Positions 1 to 8,812 of a stretch of 64,000 bases of DNA are shown here, in pieces (within the stretch, counting starts at the first letter, position 1; each line of letters opens with the position of its first letter). Both the position numbers and the translations under genes were made by a program. Below the pieces are notes generated by a model. The model was not told the DNA's origin. It searched no databases and saw nothing but the letters and a program-made list of their open reading frames with translations. The stretch is from the NCBI GenBank assembly GCA_964609215.1, contig CAZSQZ010000004.1:186001-250000 (forward strand), written 5' to 3'. This stretch comes from JABDKJ01 sp964609215. Its GTDB lineage: Bacteria > Bacteroidota > Bacteroidia > Flavobacteriales_D > JABDKJ01.

Positions 1-834
1 GCTACAACCAGAAAGAGCTCCCCAAGCGCCACCAGCAAGTTGAGAAACATAATCACCAGCGGAAGGAAGGCCAGGCGCAAATCCTATTCCTGTTGACATC
101 CATGTACCCCCAGCCGCATTTGTTGGATAGGGCCAAATATCGTTTGGATTTGAGCCAACTGGTGGTAAAAAACCTTCACCATTTTGCATGACCTGCAATT
201 CGATAGGGTTAGGCCCTGCACCATCTAGGTCCACATAAGATTCTAATCTGAAAGCTTCTATATGACTTGCATTAAAAGGTGCAGAACAATCTGCTATATA
301 ATTGGGGTCACATACCGGAGGAACAATTGGCAAATCGTCAGGTAAGGGAAGTTTATTGGCTTCACTTGTTAGGGTAACTGTAGGATAAGTGGAAAAAGGA
401 GTATCAAACGTAATATCGTAAGAACCCGTTCCCAATTCGACCGCTGTAAAACCCAGACCTTCTGTAGTAAACACAAATCCACCAGAACCTCCATTTGCAA
501 GTGTATCCCAATTATTTCCTACCACCCCAGCATAACCGAAAGGTTTATACTTTATCCACCTATCACCTTCCCAATAATAAAGTCCTGCATCTGCATCAGT
601 TTGGTAGACAAGCATAGATTCTCCATTATTTGCAGAAGATGCCAGAGTATTACCAAAAGCTACTTTTTGTATTTCTGTCATTTGCGGAACTAGAAATCCT
701 TGAGAATTTAAACCATCTAAATCTAAAATAGCAGAAGGGTCAGCAACTGTAGAACCATCAGAACTAATCTTTATTCCTTGTCCAAAAGCAATTAAACAAA
801 GGAACATAGACAGTATGGTTAGTTGTGCTTTCAA
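1..834 (-). CDS. Secreted surface protein with phage-tail-like N-terminal module (C-terminus cut by window edge)
   Basis: Reading leftwards from 834, this frame stays open to the window edge, so the C-terminus is missing. I place the start at the TTG at 834 because it gives a positively charged residue and a hydrophobic stretch ending AFGQ, a good Sec signal peptide; the first ATG (807) would cut the signal short. The next ~90 residues (ADPSAILDLDG, GFLVPQMTE, LVYQTDADAGLYYWEGDRW) are the module common at the N-terminus of Bacteroidota surface proteins and reminiscent of phage tail fibre proteins. It is nearly identical over this part to the next gene upstream (881-2527), indicating duplication. 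It is the last visible gene of a four-gene minus-strand run. Function is unknown; adhesion or surface display is inferred. Confidence 0.75.
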   Translation of the reverse strand, partial: MKAQLTILSMFLCLIAFGQGIKISSDGSTVADPSAILDLDGLNSQGFLVPQMTEIQKVAFGNTLASSANNGESMLVYQTDADAGLYYWEGDRWIKYKPFGYAGVVGNNWDTLANGGSGGFVFTTEGLGFTAVELGTGSYDITFDTPFSTYPTVTLTSEANKLPLPDDLPIVPPVCDPNYIADCSAPFNASHIEAFRLESYVDLDGAGPNPIELQVMQNGEGFLPPVGSNPNDIWPYPTNAAGGTWMSTGIGFAPGLPSAGDYVSQLAGGAWGALSGCS

Positions 835-880
835 GAAAAACAAATCAGATCAAATTAAATTGCTCTGATAAATTGCGAAT

Positions 881-2527
881 TCAATAAACTGAATTCTTGG
901 TTACATCAAAATGAATTTTAGAATCTATTGCATCACCATTAATATCCGTGCACTCGACCCTAAATCCAGTAAAGTTTCCAGGAACTCCCAGTAACTGTGA
1001 AATACCACATACCGTAGGAGTAAATGAAAAATCATTTCCAAGCCCTACAACACTTCCATTCGAATCATCGTAGATTTCAACAACAAAATCTTCTGTTTCT
1101 CCCCAAGTAGCTGTTCTGCATGGTTCATCCCATAAAGTAGGGTTTGAATTAGTACCGCCTGTCCAAGTAGAATACACTCTTAAGTTGGTTAATCCAAAAT
1201 CTACAGCAATAGAAGCATCAGTAGGAAAGGTAAACTGACCTGGAGTACCATTTTGAACAAAAGGAGAAGTTTGAACAGGGTGAGCCGCCAAATGAGCGGA
1301 ACCATTACATCCACTTCCTGCATTTCCCTGACCTCCAGTACAAGGTGGAGGAGTAACTTGACCTAAAAATTCTCCAACATCTGCAAAATCTCCATCTCTG
1401 TTCCAATCGATATACGCTGCCATAGCATCTGACCAGTGAGGAGAAGACTCGACATAAATTTCAAAATGATCTGTAGCTGCATTTCCTATTCTTAAAGAAA
1501 CTTGATTGTCTTGTTGAGTATCTAATGCAGCAGTTCCATTCGTAGTTTCTGCTGGGTGATAAATGTTATTACAAAAGGAATTCACCGATGCGTTTATACC
1601 ATCTGGAAGATAACGACCGTAATTACCTCCACCGTTTTGAACAACACAAGGATCTGCTGCCTGAAGAATGCAATCTGTTGTCAAGCCCCAGCAACCACCT
1701 GCTAAAAGTGACTGATTAGCTGCAGCTGGTGGTGCACCAGTTGAAAGTGGAGGAGTTCCGGTCATCCATGACTGAGGCCATGAACATCCATTTCCATCCG
1801 CGATAGCACTTACAAATTCAGGTGTTGAAGTATCGTTGGTATATCCTCCTGGGATAGTATTTGAATTTAATACTGGTAAAAACCCAACTCCATTTTGAAT
1901 CACTTGCGTTTCAGTAGTTCCCCCAACTTCAACGGTAGAAACTATTCTCACCGCTTCGCACTGATCAGAGTTAAAGTCAGCTGTACAGTTTGCAGTAAAA
2001 CTCGGAGTACAAGTAACATCGGGCACTGGCAAATCATCGGGTAAAGGAAATTGATTCGCCTCTGAAGACATTGTAATAGTAGGATAGGTATTAAAAGGAG
2101 CGGCAAAGCTTACTTGATAATTGCCCAATCCTAAGTTGGTAGCAGTAAAACCTGTACCTTCAGTAGAGAACTGGTACATATCCGTAATAGTATCCCAATT
2201 CGTTCCTACTACTCCTGTAAAACCAAATGGCTTGTATTTTAACCATCTATCACCTTCCCAATAATATAGGCCGACATCACCATCCGTTTGATAGATTAAT
2301 ATTGCTTCGCCATTATTTGCTGATGCTCCAAGAGTTGAACCAAATGCATTTCTCTGGGTCTCTGTCATTTGAGGCACTAAAAAACCTTGGGAATTAGAAC
2401 CGTCCAATTCTAGAATGGCAGAAGGATCAGCACCTGATGTTCCATCTCCACCTATTCTTATATTCTGTGAATTTGCTGTAAAAACAAATAAAATCAAGAA
2501 CGCTGTTGTTAACCTAAAAATTCTCAT
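881..2527 (-). CDS. Secreted GEVED-domain surface protein
   Basis: The 548-residue protein starts with a signal peptide (hydrophobic to FTANSQ, about residue 20), then the tail-fibre-like module (ADPSAILELDG, GFLVPQMTETQR, IYQTDGDVGLYYWEGDRW, residues ~33-100). Residues ~355-490 form a GEVED-type domain: AAYIDWNRDGDFADVGE, a region LRVYSTW and then GETEDFVVEI. The last ~50 residues (CGIS...FRVECTDINGDAIDSKIHFDV) form a module shared with the two upstream paralogues. I see no clear type A T9SS sorting domain. It sits 5 bp downstream of the 2533-3885 gene, so they are co-transcribed. GEVED domains occur in secreted, often adhesive, Bacteroidota proteins; the exact role is unknown. Confidence 0.85.
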   Translation of the reverse strand: MRIFRLTTAFLILFVFTANSQNIRIGGDGTSGADPSAILELDGSNSQGFLVPQMTETQRNAFGSTLGASANNGEAILIYQTDGDVGLYYWEGDRWLKYKPFGFTGVVGTNWDTITDMYQFSTEGTGFTATNLGLGNYQVSFAAPFNTYPTITMSSEANQFPLPDDLPVPDVTCTPSFTANCTADFNSDQCEAVRIVSTVEVGGTTETQVIQNGVGFLPVLNSNTIPGGYTNDTSTPEFVSAIADGNGCSWPQSWMTGTPPLSTGAPPAAANQSLLAGGCWGLTTDCILQAADPCVVQNGGGNYGRYLPDGINASVNSFCNNIYHPAETTNGTAALDTQQDNQVSLRIGNAATDHFEIYVESSPHWSDAMAAYIDWNRDGDFADVGEFLGQVTPPPCTGGQGNAGSGCNGSAHLAAHPVQTSPFVQNGTPGQFTFPTDASIAVDFGLTNLRVYSTWTGGTNSNPTLWDEPCRTATWGETEDFVVEIYDDSNGSVVGLGNDFSFTPTVCGISQLLGVPGNFTGFRVECTDINGDAIDSKIHFDVTKNSVY

Positions 2528-2532
2528 TGTTC

Positions 2533-3885
2533 TTAAAATTTATCATAAACATTAAAGTGAAAACGAACATCTTCAGATATACCTTGAGAGGTATAGCATC
2601 TAACTATAAAACCGTTCTGATTAGGTTCTGAAACATTGCAAAAATTTCCATCAAAATTAAATTCAGGAGCTCCTCCAGAAATCAAAATATCGAAATCTAT
2701 GGTATGACCACTATATATATCCGCAAAATTAGCTAGGCAAGATTCTCCTAAATCTGGATTTAATCCAGTTTGTCCTCCACCAGCATCTGATCTTTGAACC
2801 ACAACTCTCATTTTGGTCTGACCATTTATAGCCGAGGTTGGAACAAGAAAATTAATAGCTTCAGGTGTTGCCCATGTTGCCTGAGTAAAAGAATAAATAG
2901 GCTCTCCTGCATCTGAAAAATCTCCATCTTTATTATAATCTATTGAGATTTGAATCTGCGTCTCGAAAGGACTACCTGTTTCAATAATAGGATCAAAAAA
3001 TGGTTGAACTTGCACTTGATAAGCGTTTCCAGCTATAACTGGTGTTAAATTGTACACCTCAGCAGTACCAGTACTAGTCCATGAAGCTGAGTTTGGATGA
3101 GGAAAACGATCATTACCATCACCTAAAATATCCCATTGACTAGGATTAGATGGGCCTGGAGCATCTTGATCATAATATACAAATCTTCCAGGAGGGTTAT
3201 CATCTAACGTAAGTGGCTCAAAACCGATTGCTCTATCTCTTCCAAATGCGAATTGATTCAATCCAAATGAAGGAGCCAAATCGGTTTCAAAATGAATTAT
3301 AGGTGTTGCAAGTGAAGCTTGAGCGGCAAAATAAAAGAAGTGTAAGTGATTATTATCAGTTACTCCATCACCCCATGTTCCATTACAAATGTTAGGTATA
3401 TCTATTATATCATACTCAGCAGTTGCAACGACAACTGGAGTACCAGTAAAAGTATAATTACTCAGGTCAAATTGAACTTGTCCCGTATTTAATTTTGTAG
3501 TTATCAGTTGAGTTCCATCGGTAGTAACTATACCTGCATTATTTCCAGTATATGAAATACCAGAAGCACCAGTTGCAACTCCTGAAGCAAATCCATTAAA
3601 GGAATTATGTCTAAATGGAATCCACTCGGCACCTACAAATTGATAATATCCAGGAAAATCACCATCTGTTTGATAGATTATTAAGCCTTCAGCGGGAGAA
3701 GCAGGTAAATCTGCCTCTGCCATACGCGGAGCTAGAAATCCTTGAGGTGCATTTGCCCATTCCAATTCTAATAAAGCCTGTGGATGAGGTCTAGAACCAT
3801 CATGATTAATGGCAAAACCAGGAGACTGAGCATTTAACGCCAGCCCTAATATTAATGAAAGTGTGACTGCAAATAAATTCTTCAT
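2533..3885 (-). CDS. Secreted GEVED-like surface protein
   Basis: This 450-residue protein has a signal peptide ending near ALNAQS, a shorter tail-fibre-like module (HPQALLELEW, GFLAPRMAEADLP, LIIYQTDGDFPGYYQF), a middle region of no recognised family (residues ~110-260), then a GEVED-type segment with ISIDYNKDGDFSDAGEPIY and KMRVVVQRSD. The C-terminal 45 residues (FCNVSEPNQNGFIVRCYT...RFHFNVYDKF) align with the ends of both neighbours, with two cysteines at equivalent places. It lies between two paralogues with gaps of 5 and 9 bp, so it is part of the same transcript. It is probably exported to the cell surface; the ligand is unknown. Confidence 0.85.
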   Translation of the reverse strand: MKNLFAVTLSLILGLALNAQSPGFAINHDGSRPHPQALLELEWANAPQGFLAPRMAEADLPASPAEGLIIYQTDGDFPGYYQFVGAEWIPFRHNSFNGFASGVATGASGISYTGNNAGIVTTDGTQLITTKLNTGQVQFDLSNYTFTGTPVVVATAEYDIIDIPNICNGTWGDGVTDNNHLHFFYFAAQASLATPIIHFETDLAPSFGLNQFAFGRDRAIGFEPLTLDDNPPGRFVYYDQDAPGPSNPSQWDILGDGNDRFPHPNSASWTSTGTAEVYNLTPVIAGNAYQVQVQPFFDPIIETGSPFETQIQISIDYNKDGDFSDAGEPIYSFTQATWATPEAINFLVPTSAINGQTKMRVVVQRSDAGGGQTGLNPDLGESCLANFADIYSGHTIDFDILISGGAPEFNFDGNFCNVSEPNQNGFIVRCYTSQGISEDVRFHFNVYDKF

Positions 3886-3894
3886 AATTCCTAA

Positions 3895-5040
3895 TTATTT
3901 TTCATGGACTTTAAAGTGATACTTTACGTTAATTGGGTTTCCATCTATATCCTGGCAATAAACCCTTACCCTTCTATTACCAGAATCATTAACTGAACAG
4001 AATGGTTTTAGAATTGGATAATTACCTGAGGTGCTACATAAAGGAATAAAATAATCTTCAACCTCAGCAAAACCTGTTGACTGAGGAGGAATACAACCAT
4101 CCAAATTAGTATTAGTTTGAAAAGATCTTGCCATAATTCTGACAGCTGTAAATTTTGCTTGAGCATTCAAAGGAATAGCAGGAACCGTTACATTGAACAC
4201 TATTGGTGCTGGAGTGGTATAGGTTTGACCAAAGACGGTTTCTCCAACATCGAAAATTCCATCTGCATTCCAATCTATCCAAACCTGTAATCTCTGACCG
4301 AATGGATTTCCAAATGGCTGAACATTAAAGTTCAGAACGTCTCCTTGAGATATACAATCATTAATACTATTATCTAATAAAGGGTGCGCATAGTAGGATG
4401 TTTGTTCAGCACCTGTTCCTAAATTTTGAATTAAGTTAGTTCCACCATTTGAAATACTTACTGAATTCACAAAAGCCGTAATAGATGCCGAAGGTGCATT
4501 GCTTGGATTGTAATTTAAAATACAATAATCCGCAACATTCTCATGAATTTGGAGTGGAGCTTCAGTATTTTCACCTGAAACAAGAACTTCTGGTACTTTA
4601 ACAGCTGTCTCACCCAAGAAGTCTGAGAAGGTTATTTCATCAATACCCGGAGCCAAATGTTCAACCGTATAACCCAAAGAACCCGGTTGACTATTATTCA
4701 GTCGAATGCTTGTTATATTATCCATTTGAACTACACCATATAACATCTGAGCTCTTCTCCATGCATTAAATGAATTAGAAGTGTCATAGTAATAGAAACC
4801 AGTATCCTCTTTATTCTGAAATACCCATAAAGCATTTGCGGGAGATGGAAGATCTGCTCTTTGCGCACTATCCATCCTTGTCATCAGAAACCCTTTTTCT
4901 GAACCTGCAGTTTGAGTCGTTCTCAAATCCAATATAGCACTAGGATGGGCGGCTGTGCCTGGAGTCAAAGCAACTCTACTTTGACCTTGAATGGCGCACG
5001 TTATCATAATAAAGGCACCAATAATAGATAAGCTTTTCAT
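3895..5040 (-). CDS. Secreted GEVED-domain surface protein, first gene of the run
   Basis: The 381-residue protein begins MKSLSIIGAFIMITCAIQGQ, a clear signal peptide. The N-terminal module (HPSAILDLRTT, KGFLMTRMDSAQRADLPSP, LWVFQNKEDTGFYYYD) matches its paralogues. Residues ~225-335 carry the cleanest GEVED domain of the set: QVWIDWNADGIFDVGETVFG, AVRIMARSFQ and finally AEVEDYFIPL. The last 45 residues (PFCSVNDSGNRRVRVYCQDIDGNPINVKYHFKVHEK) are the conserved C-terminal module. It is the promoter-proximal gene; the 139-bp gap upstream contains a palindrome at 5111-5129 and a -7-like TAGGCTTG (minus strand, 5069-5076). Confidence 0.85.
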   Translation of the reverse strand: MKSLSIIGAFIMITCAIQGQSRVALTPGTAAHPSAILDLRTTQTAGSEKGFLMTRMDSAQRADLPSPANALWVFQNKEDTGFYYYDTSNSFNAWRRAQMLYGVVQMDNITSIRLNNSQPGSLGYTVEHLAPGIDEITFSDFLGETAVKVPEVLVSGENTEAPLQIHENVADYCILNYNPSNAPSASITAFVNSVSISNGGTNLIQNLGTGAEQTSYYAHPLLDNSINDCISQGDVLNFNVQPFGNPFGQRLQVWIDWNADGIFDVGETVFGQTYTTPAPIVFNVTVPAIPLNAQAKFTAVRIMARSFQTNTNLDGCIPPQSTGFAEVEDYFIPLCSTSGNYPILKPFCSVNDSGNRRVRVYCQDIDGNPINVKYHFKVHEK

Positions 5041-5110
5041 AACTTGGGTTAATTAATTGAATTCAATCCAAGCCTAAATTTATGAAAAATAACCTTTGGA
5101 GGAAAATTAT

Positions 5111-5129
5111 TTTACATATATAATGTAAA
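5111..5129. promoter_or_regulatory. Palindrome TTTACAT-N5-ATGTAAA upstream of the GEVED operon
   Basis: Perfect 7-bp arms separated by 5 bp lie about 35 bp upstream of a -7-like element of the operon that starts at 5040. The arms resemble those of the palindrome at 23486-23500 (TTTAC-N5-GTAAA). It could be an operator; alternatively, read on the minus strand it is an AT-only hairpin followed by ATAATTTT and could be a weak terminator for the 5180-6781 gene. Confidence 0.4.
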
Positions 5130-5179
5130 CAGAAGTTGAAATCCCGAAATACTCAGACGAAATAAATAGGATACTTTAC

Positions 5180-6781
5180 TTAATTGCTTTTAATAATCTT
5201 TGAAAGACCTAAAATATTTCCGCTATTATCAGCAAATGACAAGGTATAAAATCCACTTGTTAAATGACTAAGGTCTAATCTATTACGAGAATCATTAACA
5301 TCCATTTCGGAAACTAAATTCCCAAGAACATCAAAAATTTGAACGCTGCTTAAATCAAACAATGCATTATTGTCAAAAATCACAAAATCTTGCACTGGAT
5401 TTGGAAATAAGTCAACTTCTTGGAAAGAATTATCATCAGTAGAATTAATAAAATCCAATGTATCTAAACAACCGCCTTCTGGTGAAGAGATATATACTCC
5501 CAAGGGCGAACCATTGCTATTAGCAGCGGTATTATCAAAACCAGCAACAATAACAACACTCGCAAGATTCTCTAGTTCTAAATCATCCAAAGGAAGTATG
5601 TAATTTTGTAATTCCCCTAATCCAGTTTCAGACAAAAATATCTCCTCCGTGTCCGTATCTATTCCAACATAAGAACTAGCTTGTCCATAATCAACTCCAG
5701 AAACAATGGATGGACCTCCTACTATTTCAACATCTATTTGAGAAACATCAGTTACCGCGTGAAAAAACACCAAATCTGTCTCACCGCTTGCTTGTGCGCT
5801 GCTTTGAGCGGGGTTTATATAAGATATATCTAATGGAACTACCCCGTTACCAGGAGAATATCCAGATGAACTTGCTATTCCATGAACAACACCAATTAAT
5901 TGATCTCCATCCAAAAAATCATCTGTAAAGGTTGCGATAGGATTAGAAGCATCTGTTGAGTTTGCCGGATTAACAGTAATTTCATTTGATCCAGCTGGTA
6001 CGATTATGGAAGTTGTACTACATAAGAAATCTAAATCATCAAAGCTAGGATCTGGGAATTCACCATTTACTCTTATGTCAACCGTTTCAGCTGCTGCATC
6101 TCCACTTGCATGAATAAATTGAACTTCAGCAAATTCATCTACTTCATAAAATCCGTTCACCTTAAGGTCTATCCAACCAAAAGTAGAATTAAAAAAATCT
6201 TCATGTGGGACGAAGGTTGCTCCATCATTGGCAGAATAAAACTGTCTGCAAGAAGGTCTAGCAATTCCATCCCAAACAGGGCTAAGTACTTGGTTGGATG
6301 AGCCATTCCAGGATAAAATCTTCCATGTCACAAAAAAAGGTTCATCTAAAGGTATTCCCCCCGTTGGAATAAAATACTCGGTAATATCTTCGGTGTCCTG
6401 AACCGTCTTTGTAAAAACTGGAGATGTCCAAATATTATCGCCCACTCCTGCACAAGGATTAGCAGGGTCGTTAAGCGCAAAAACACCAAATTCAAAGGTT
6501 CCTGTTCCATTTGCCGGATTTGGATTATCGAACCAACCAGCGTCTGCAATTGGAAATTCTAATGAAGTTAAAACGTATCCTCCAGTTGCTTCACAACCTG
6601 GATTTCCGGCAGAACCATCCAAGGTGGGGTCTACATATATATATGCAGTTACATCCTCAAAAAAAAGTAGAAAACCTTGGTTAGGGTCTCCTTGATTATT
6701 GTCAAACGAACATTGCACTTGAGCATGTCCCATAAACGTTAATACTAAAGCGCTAAAAAGTAAAACTCCTTTTTTTATCAT
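5180..6781 (-). CDS. DUF4397-domain protein with T9SS type A sorting domain
   Basis: The 533-residue protein has a signal peptide (to MGHAQ), an N-terminal beta-rich region with no recognised family (~20-210), then a DUF4397-like segment (VQFIHASGDAAAETVDIRVNG at ~220, DLVFFHAVTDVSQIDVEIVGG at ~340, with VDYGQASSYVGI). The last ~80 residues (VDLFPNPVQDFVIF, SVQIFDVLGNLVSEM, DLSHLTSGFYTLSF, SKIIKS) are a canonical T9SS type A sorting domain, so the mature protein is secreted or anchored at the surface. A -7-like TATATTCG (minus strand, 6805-6812) lies just upstream. DUF4397 has no assigned activity; function is unknown. Confidence 0.85.
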   Translation of the reverse strand: MIKKGVLLFSALVLTFMGHAQVQCSFDNNQGDPNQGFLLFFEDVTAYIYVDPTLDGSAGNPGCEATGGYVLTSLEFPIADAGWFDNPNPANGTGTFEFGVFALNDPANPCAGVGDNIWTSPVFTKTVQDTEDITEYFIPTGGIPLDEPFFVTWKILSWNGSSNQVLSPVWDGIARPSCRQFYSANDGATFVPHEDFFNSTFGWIDLKVNGFYEVDEFAEVQFIHASGDAAAETVDIRVNGEFPDPSFDDLDFLCSTTSIIVPAGSNEITVNPANSTDASNPIATFTDDFLDGDQLIGVVHGIASSSGYSPGNGVVPLDISYINPAQSSAQASGETDLVFFHAVTDVSQIDVEIVGGPSIVSGVDYGQASSYVGIDTDTEEIFLSETGLGELQNYILPLDDLELENLASVVIVAGFDNTAANSNGSPLGVYISSPEGGCLDTLDFINSTDDNSFQEVDLFPNPVQDFVIFDNNALFDLSSVQIFDVLGNLVSEMDVNDSRNRLDLSHLTSGFYTLSFADNSGNILGLSKIIKSN

Positions 6782-6878
6782 TTATCCTATTTTTTCGGGA
6801 TTCGCGAATATAGACCTTTCTTCGATTAAAGCCACTTTTTTATAGACTATGTGCTTGGAATGCTTGGAGAGCAAAAAA

Positions 6879-8765
6879 TTATTCTATTCCTAAATCCAAT
6901 TGCTCCTGAAACGCTTTTAACAGTGGATTCTCCCTGCTCATTTCATCAAATCTTTCTCTGGAGCCTTTCTCTCTTGGTGTATTTTGTGATTCTGAAATTT
7001 CATACTCGAAATCTACATAGTCATTAAGCAAACTTTTTCTTAAGTAAGAAACGAGATCTTGTTTTTCATCCAACAAAGAACTTTCCAATACTTTATTATC
7101 TATAATGAGCTTGATAATATTATCTTGAAAACTTGGATTATTTGATGTGAAAAAAGAATATAGATTATACTTTCCATTCTGTTTTAATATTTGAGCATAA
7201 TCATTCCAAACTCCTATCAATTTTTCAAATTCAATTTCCTCGGAGTTCAAAGTTTTTTCTGAAACCTTATAGTCCGCTTTTTCCTCTGCAACTTGGGCAA
7301 TTCCTGCCCCTTCATTTGCAATAACATCAATATCCTGAAGGTTAAGCGAAATAGAATTTTTAGACCTTAAAATTTTTGGTTTGCTTGGAACTATATTTTC
7401 CTCGCCTGCGGTTGCATCAGATGAATAACTCTTACTACTTTCTGAATTTTCCTCATTACTTTTTTGTTCAATTAAATCTTGTTCGGAAGAAACTTTACTT
7501 TGCTCAAAAGCTTTATTTGTAGATTCCTTCTCCTTAATCGAATCTTGAACTAATTCAACTTTATCTGCTTTTTTGGCAACAGAAGAATTTTCAACTTCCA
7601 GTTCCTGTCTCACAGACACTTCCTCATCTTTCTTTTCCGAAATATTTGGCTTATCTGCCAAGCTTTCCTGAGTAACTACTGACCTAAAATCAGGAGTTTT
7701 TTTTTCCTTTGGCTTTCCGAAGAGGTTTGCAATTTTCATTAAACTCAACTCCACGAGAATCCTTGGATTAGAAACCGTTTTGAGTTGAATCTCTGCTTCA
7801 TTCATAAAGTGTAAGCCGTTAAGCAAAAACTTCTCTTCAATATTTTGTGCTTGTTCTAGATACTTGTTTCTAAGTCTATCACTAACCTCTAACAACTCCA
7901 CTGTCCCCTGATCCTTGCAAACCATTAAATCCCTTAAATGCTGAGAAAATCCAGAAGCAAAATGAGATAATTCAAAACCATTAGCAAGTACTTCCTCGAC
8001 AATTAAGAAAATACCTGATCTATCGTTTGACTTGATTAATTCAGTCAACCTAAAGTAAAAATCAAAGTCTAGGATATTTAAATTCTCTAAGACCTTTTCA
8101 TAGGTAACATTCTTACCATTGAAACTAACAATCTGATCAAAAATAGAAAGGGCATCTCTTAAAGCACCGTCTGCTTTTTGAGCCAACAAATGAAGAGCTT
8201 CCTCATCGGCATTTACTCCTTCTTCTCCAGCAACATAAGCCAGATGACTGGCTATATCTTTTGTTGTAATTCTATTGAAATCATATATCTGACAACGAGA
8301 AAGAATAGTAGGTAAGATCTTGTGCTTCTCAGTTGTAGCTAAGATAAATATTGCATGGCTGGGAGGTTCTTCAAGGGTCTTCAAAAAGGCATTAAAAGCT
8401 TGTTTGGTAAGCATATGAACCTCATCAATGATATACACCTTATATTTTCCAACCTGTGGTTGAATTCTTACTTGATCAATTAGCTGACGTATGTCTTCAA
8501 CCTTATTATTAGAAGCTGCATCTAATTCAAAAATATTAAAAGAAAAATCTCTATCATCCTGAGCATTCTCTTGATTAATTGTTTTTGCAAAAATTCTAGC
8601 GCAACTTGTTTTACCAACTCCCCTTGGACCACAAAACAAATAAGCATGTGCCAGTTGATTATTTCTTATGGCATTTTCAAGTGTTCTAGTTATTGAATCC
8701 TGCCCCACTACTGTCCCAAAAGTAGACGGTCTATATTTCCTTGCTGAAACAATAAAATCGCTCAT
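6879..8765 (-). CDS. dnaX: DNA polymerase III subunit gamma/tau
   Basis: DnaX is the clamp-loader ATPase that loads the beta clamp and, as tau, bridges polymerase cores. The 628-residue protein shows Walker A GPRGVGKT (46-53), Walker B DEVH (114-117), FLKTLEEPP, sensor 1 TTEKHK and the SRC arginine-finger region. The stretch between KTIN and FNIFELDAASNN lacks the four zinc-binding cysteines typical of DnaX. Residues ~360-520 are a charged, Ser/Glu/Lys-rich linker, followed by a C-terminal tau-like domain. I choose the ATG at 8765 rather than the TTG three bases upstream; a perfect -7 box TATATTTG ends only five bases before it, so the mRNA is probably leaderless. Confidence 0.96.
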   Translation of the reverse strand: MSDFIVSARKYRPSTFGTVVGQDSITRTLENAIRNNQLAHAYLFCGPRGVGKTSCARIFAKTINQENAQDDRDFSFNIFELDAASNNKVEDIRQLIDQVRIQPQVGKYKVYIIDEVHMLTKQAFNAFLKTLEEPPSHAIFILATTEKHKILPTILSRCQIYDFNRITTKDIASHLAYVAGEEGVNADEEALHLLAQKADGALRDALSIFDQIVSFNGKNVTYEKVLENLNILDFDFYFRLTELIKSNDRSGIFLIVEEVLANGFELSHFASGFSQHLRDLMVCKDQGTVELLEVSDRLRNKYLEQAQNIEEKFLLNGLHFMNEAEIQLKTVSNPRILVELSLMKIANLFGKPKEKKTPDFRSVVTQESLADKPNISEKKDEEVSVRQELEVENSSVAKKADKVELVQDSIKEKESTNKAFEQSKVSSEQDLIEQKSNEENSESSKSYSSDATAGEENIVPSKPKILRSKNSISLNLQDIDVIANEGAGIAQVAEEKADYKVSEKTLNSEEIEFEKLIGVWNDYAQILKQNGKYNLYSFFTSNNPSFQDNIIKLIIDNKVLESSLLDEKQDLVSYLRKSLLNDYVDFEYEISESQNTPREKGSRERFDEMSRENPLLKAFQEQLDLGIE

Positions 8766-8769
8766 CAAA

Positions 8770-8777
8770 CAAATATA
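8770..8777 (-). promoter_or_regulatory. Promoter -7 box of dnaX (TATATTTG)
   Basis: On the minus strand this is a perfect TAnnTTTG Bacteroidota -7 element, with CTTG 18 bp further upstream as a possible -33. The expected transcription start falls at or next to the dnaX ATG (8765), predicting a leaderless transcript. Confidence 0.6.
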
Positions 8778-8812
8778 AATTTATTTTCATCGTTACAAGT
8801 CAAATTAACCAC

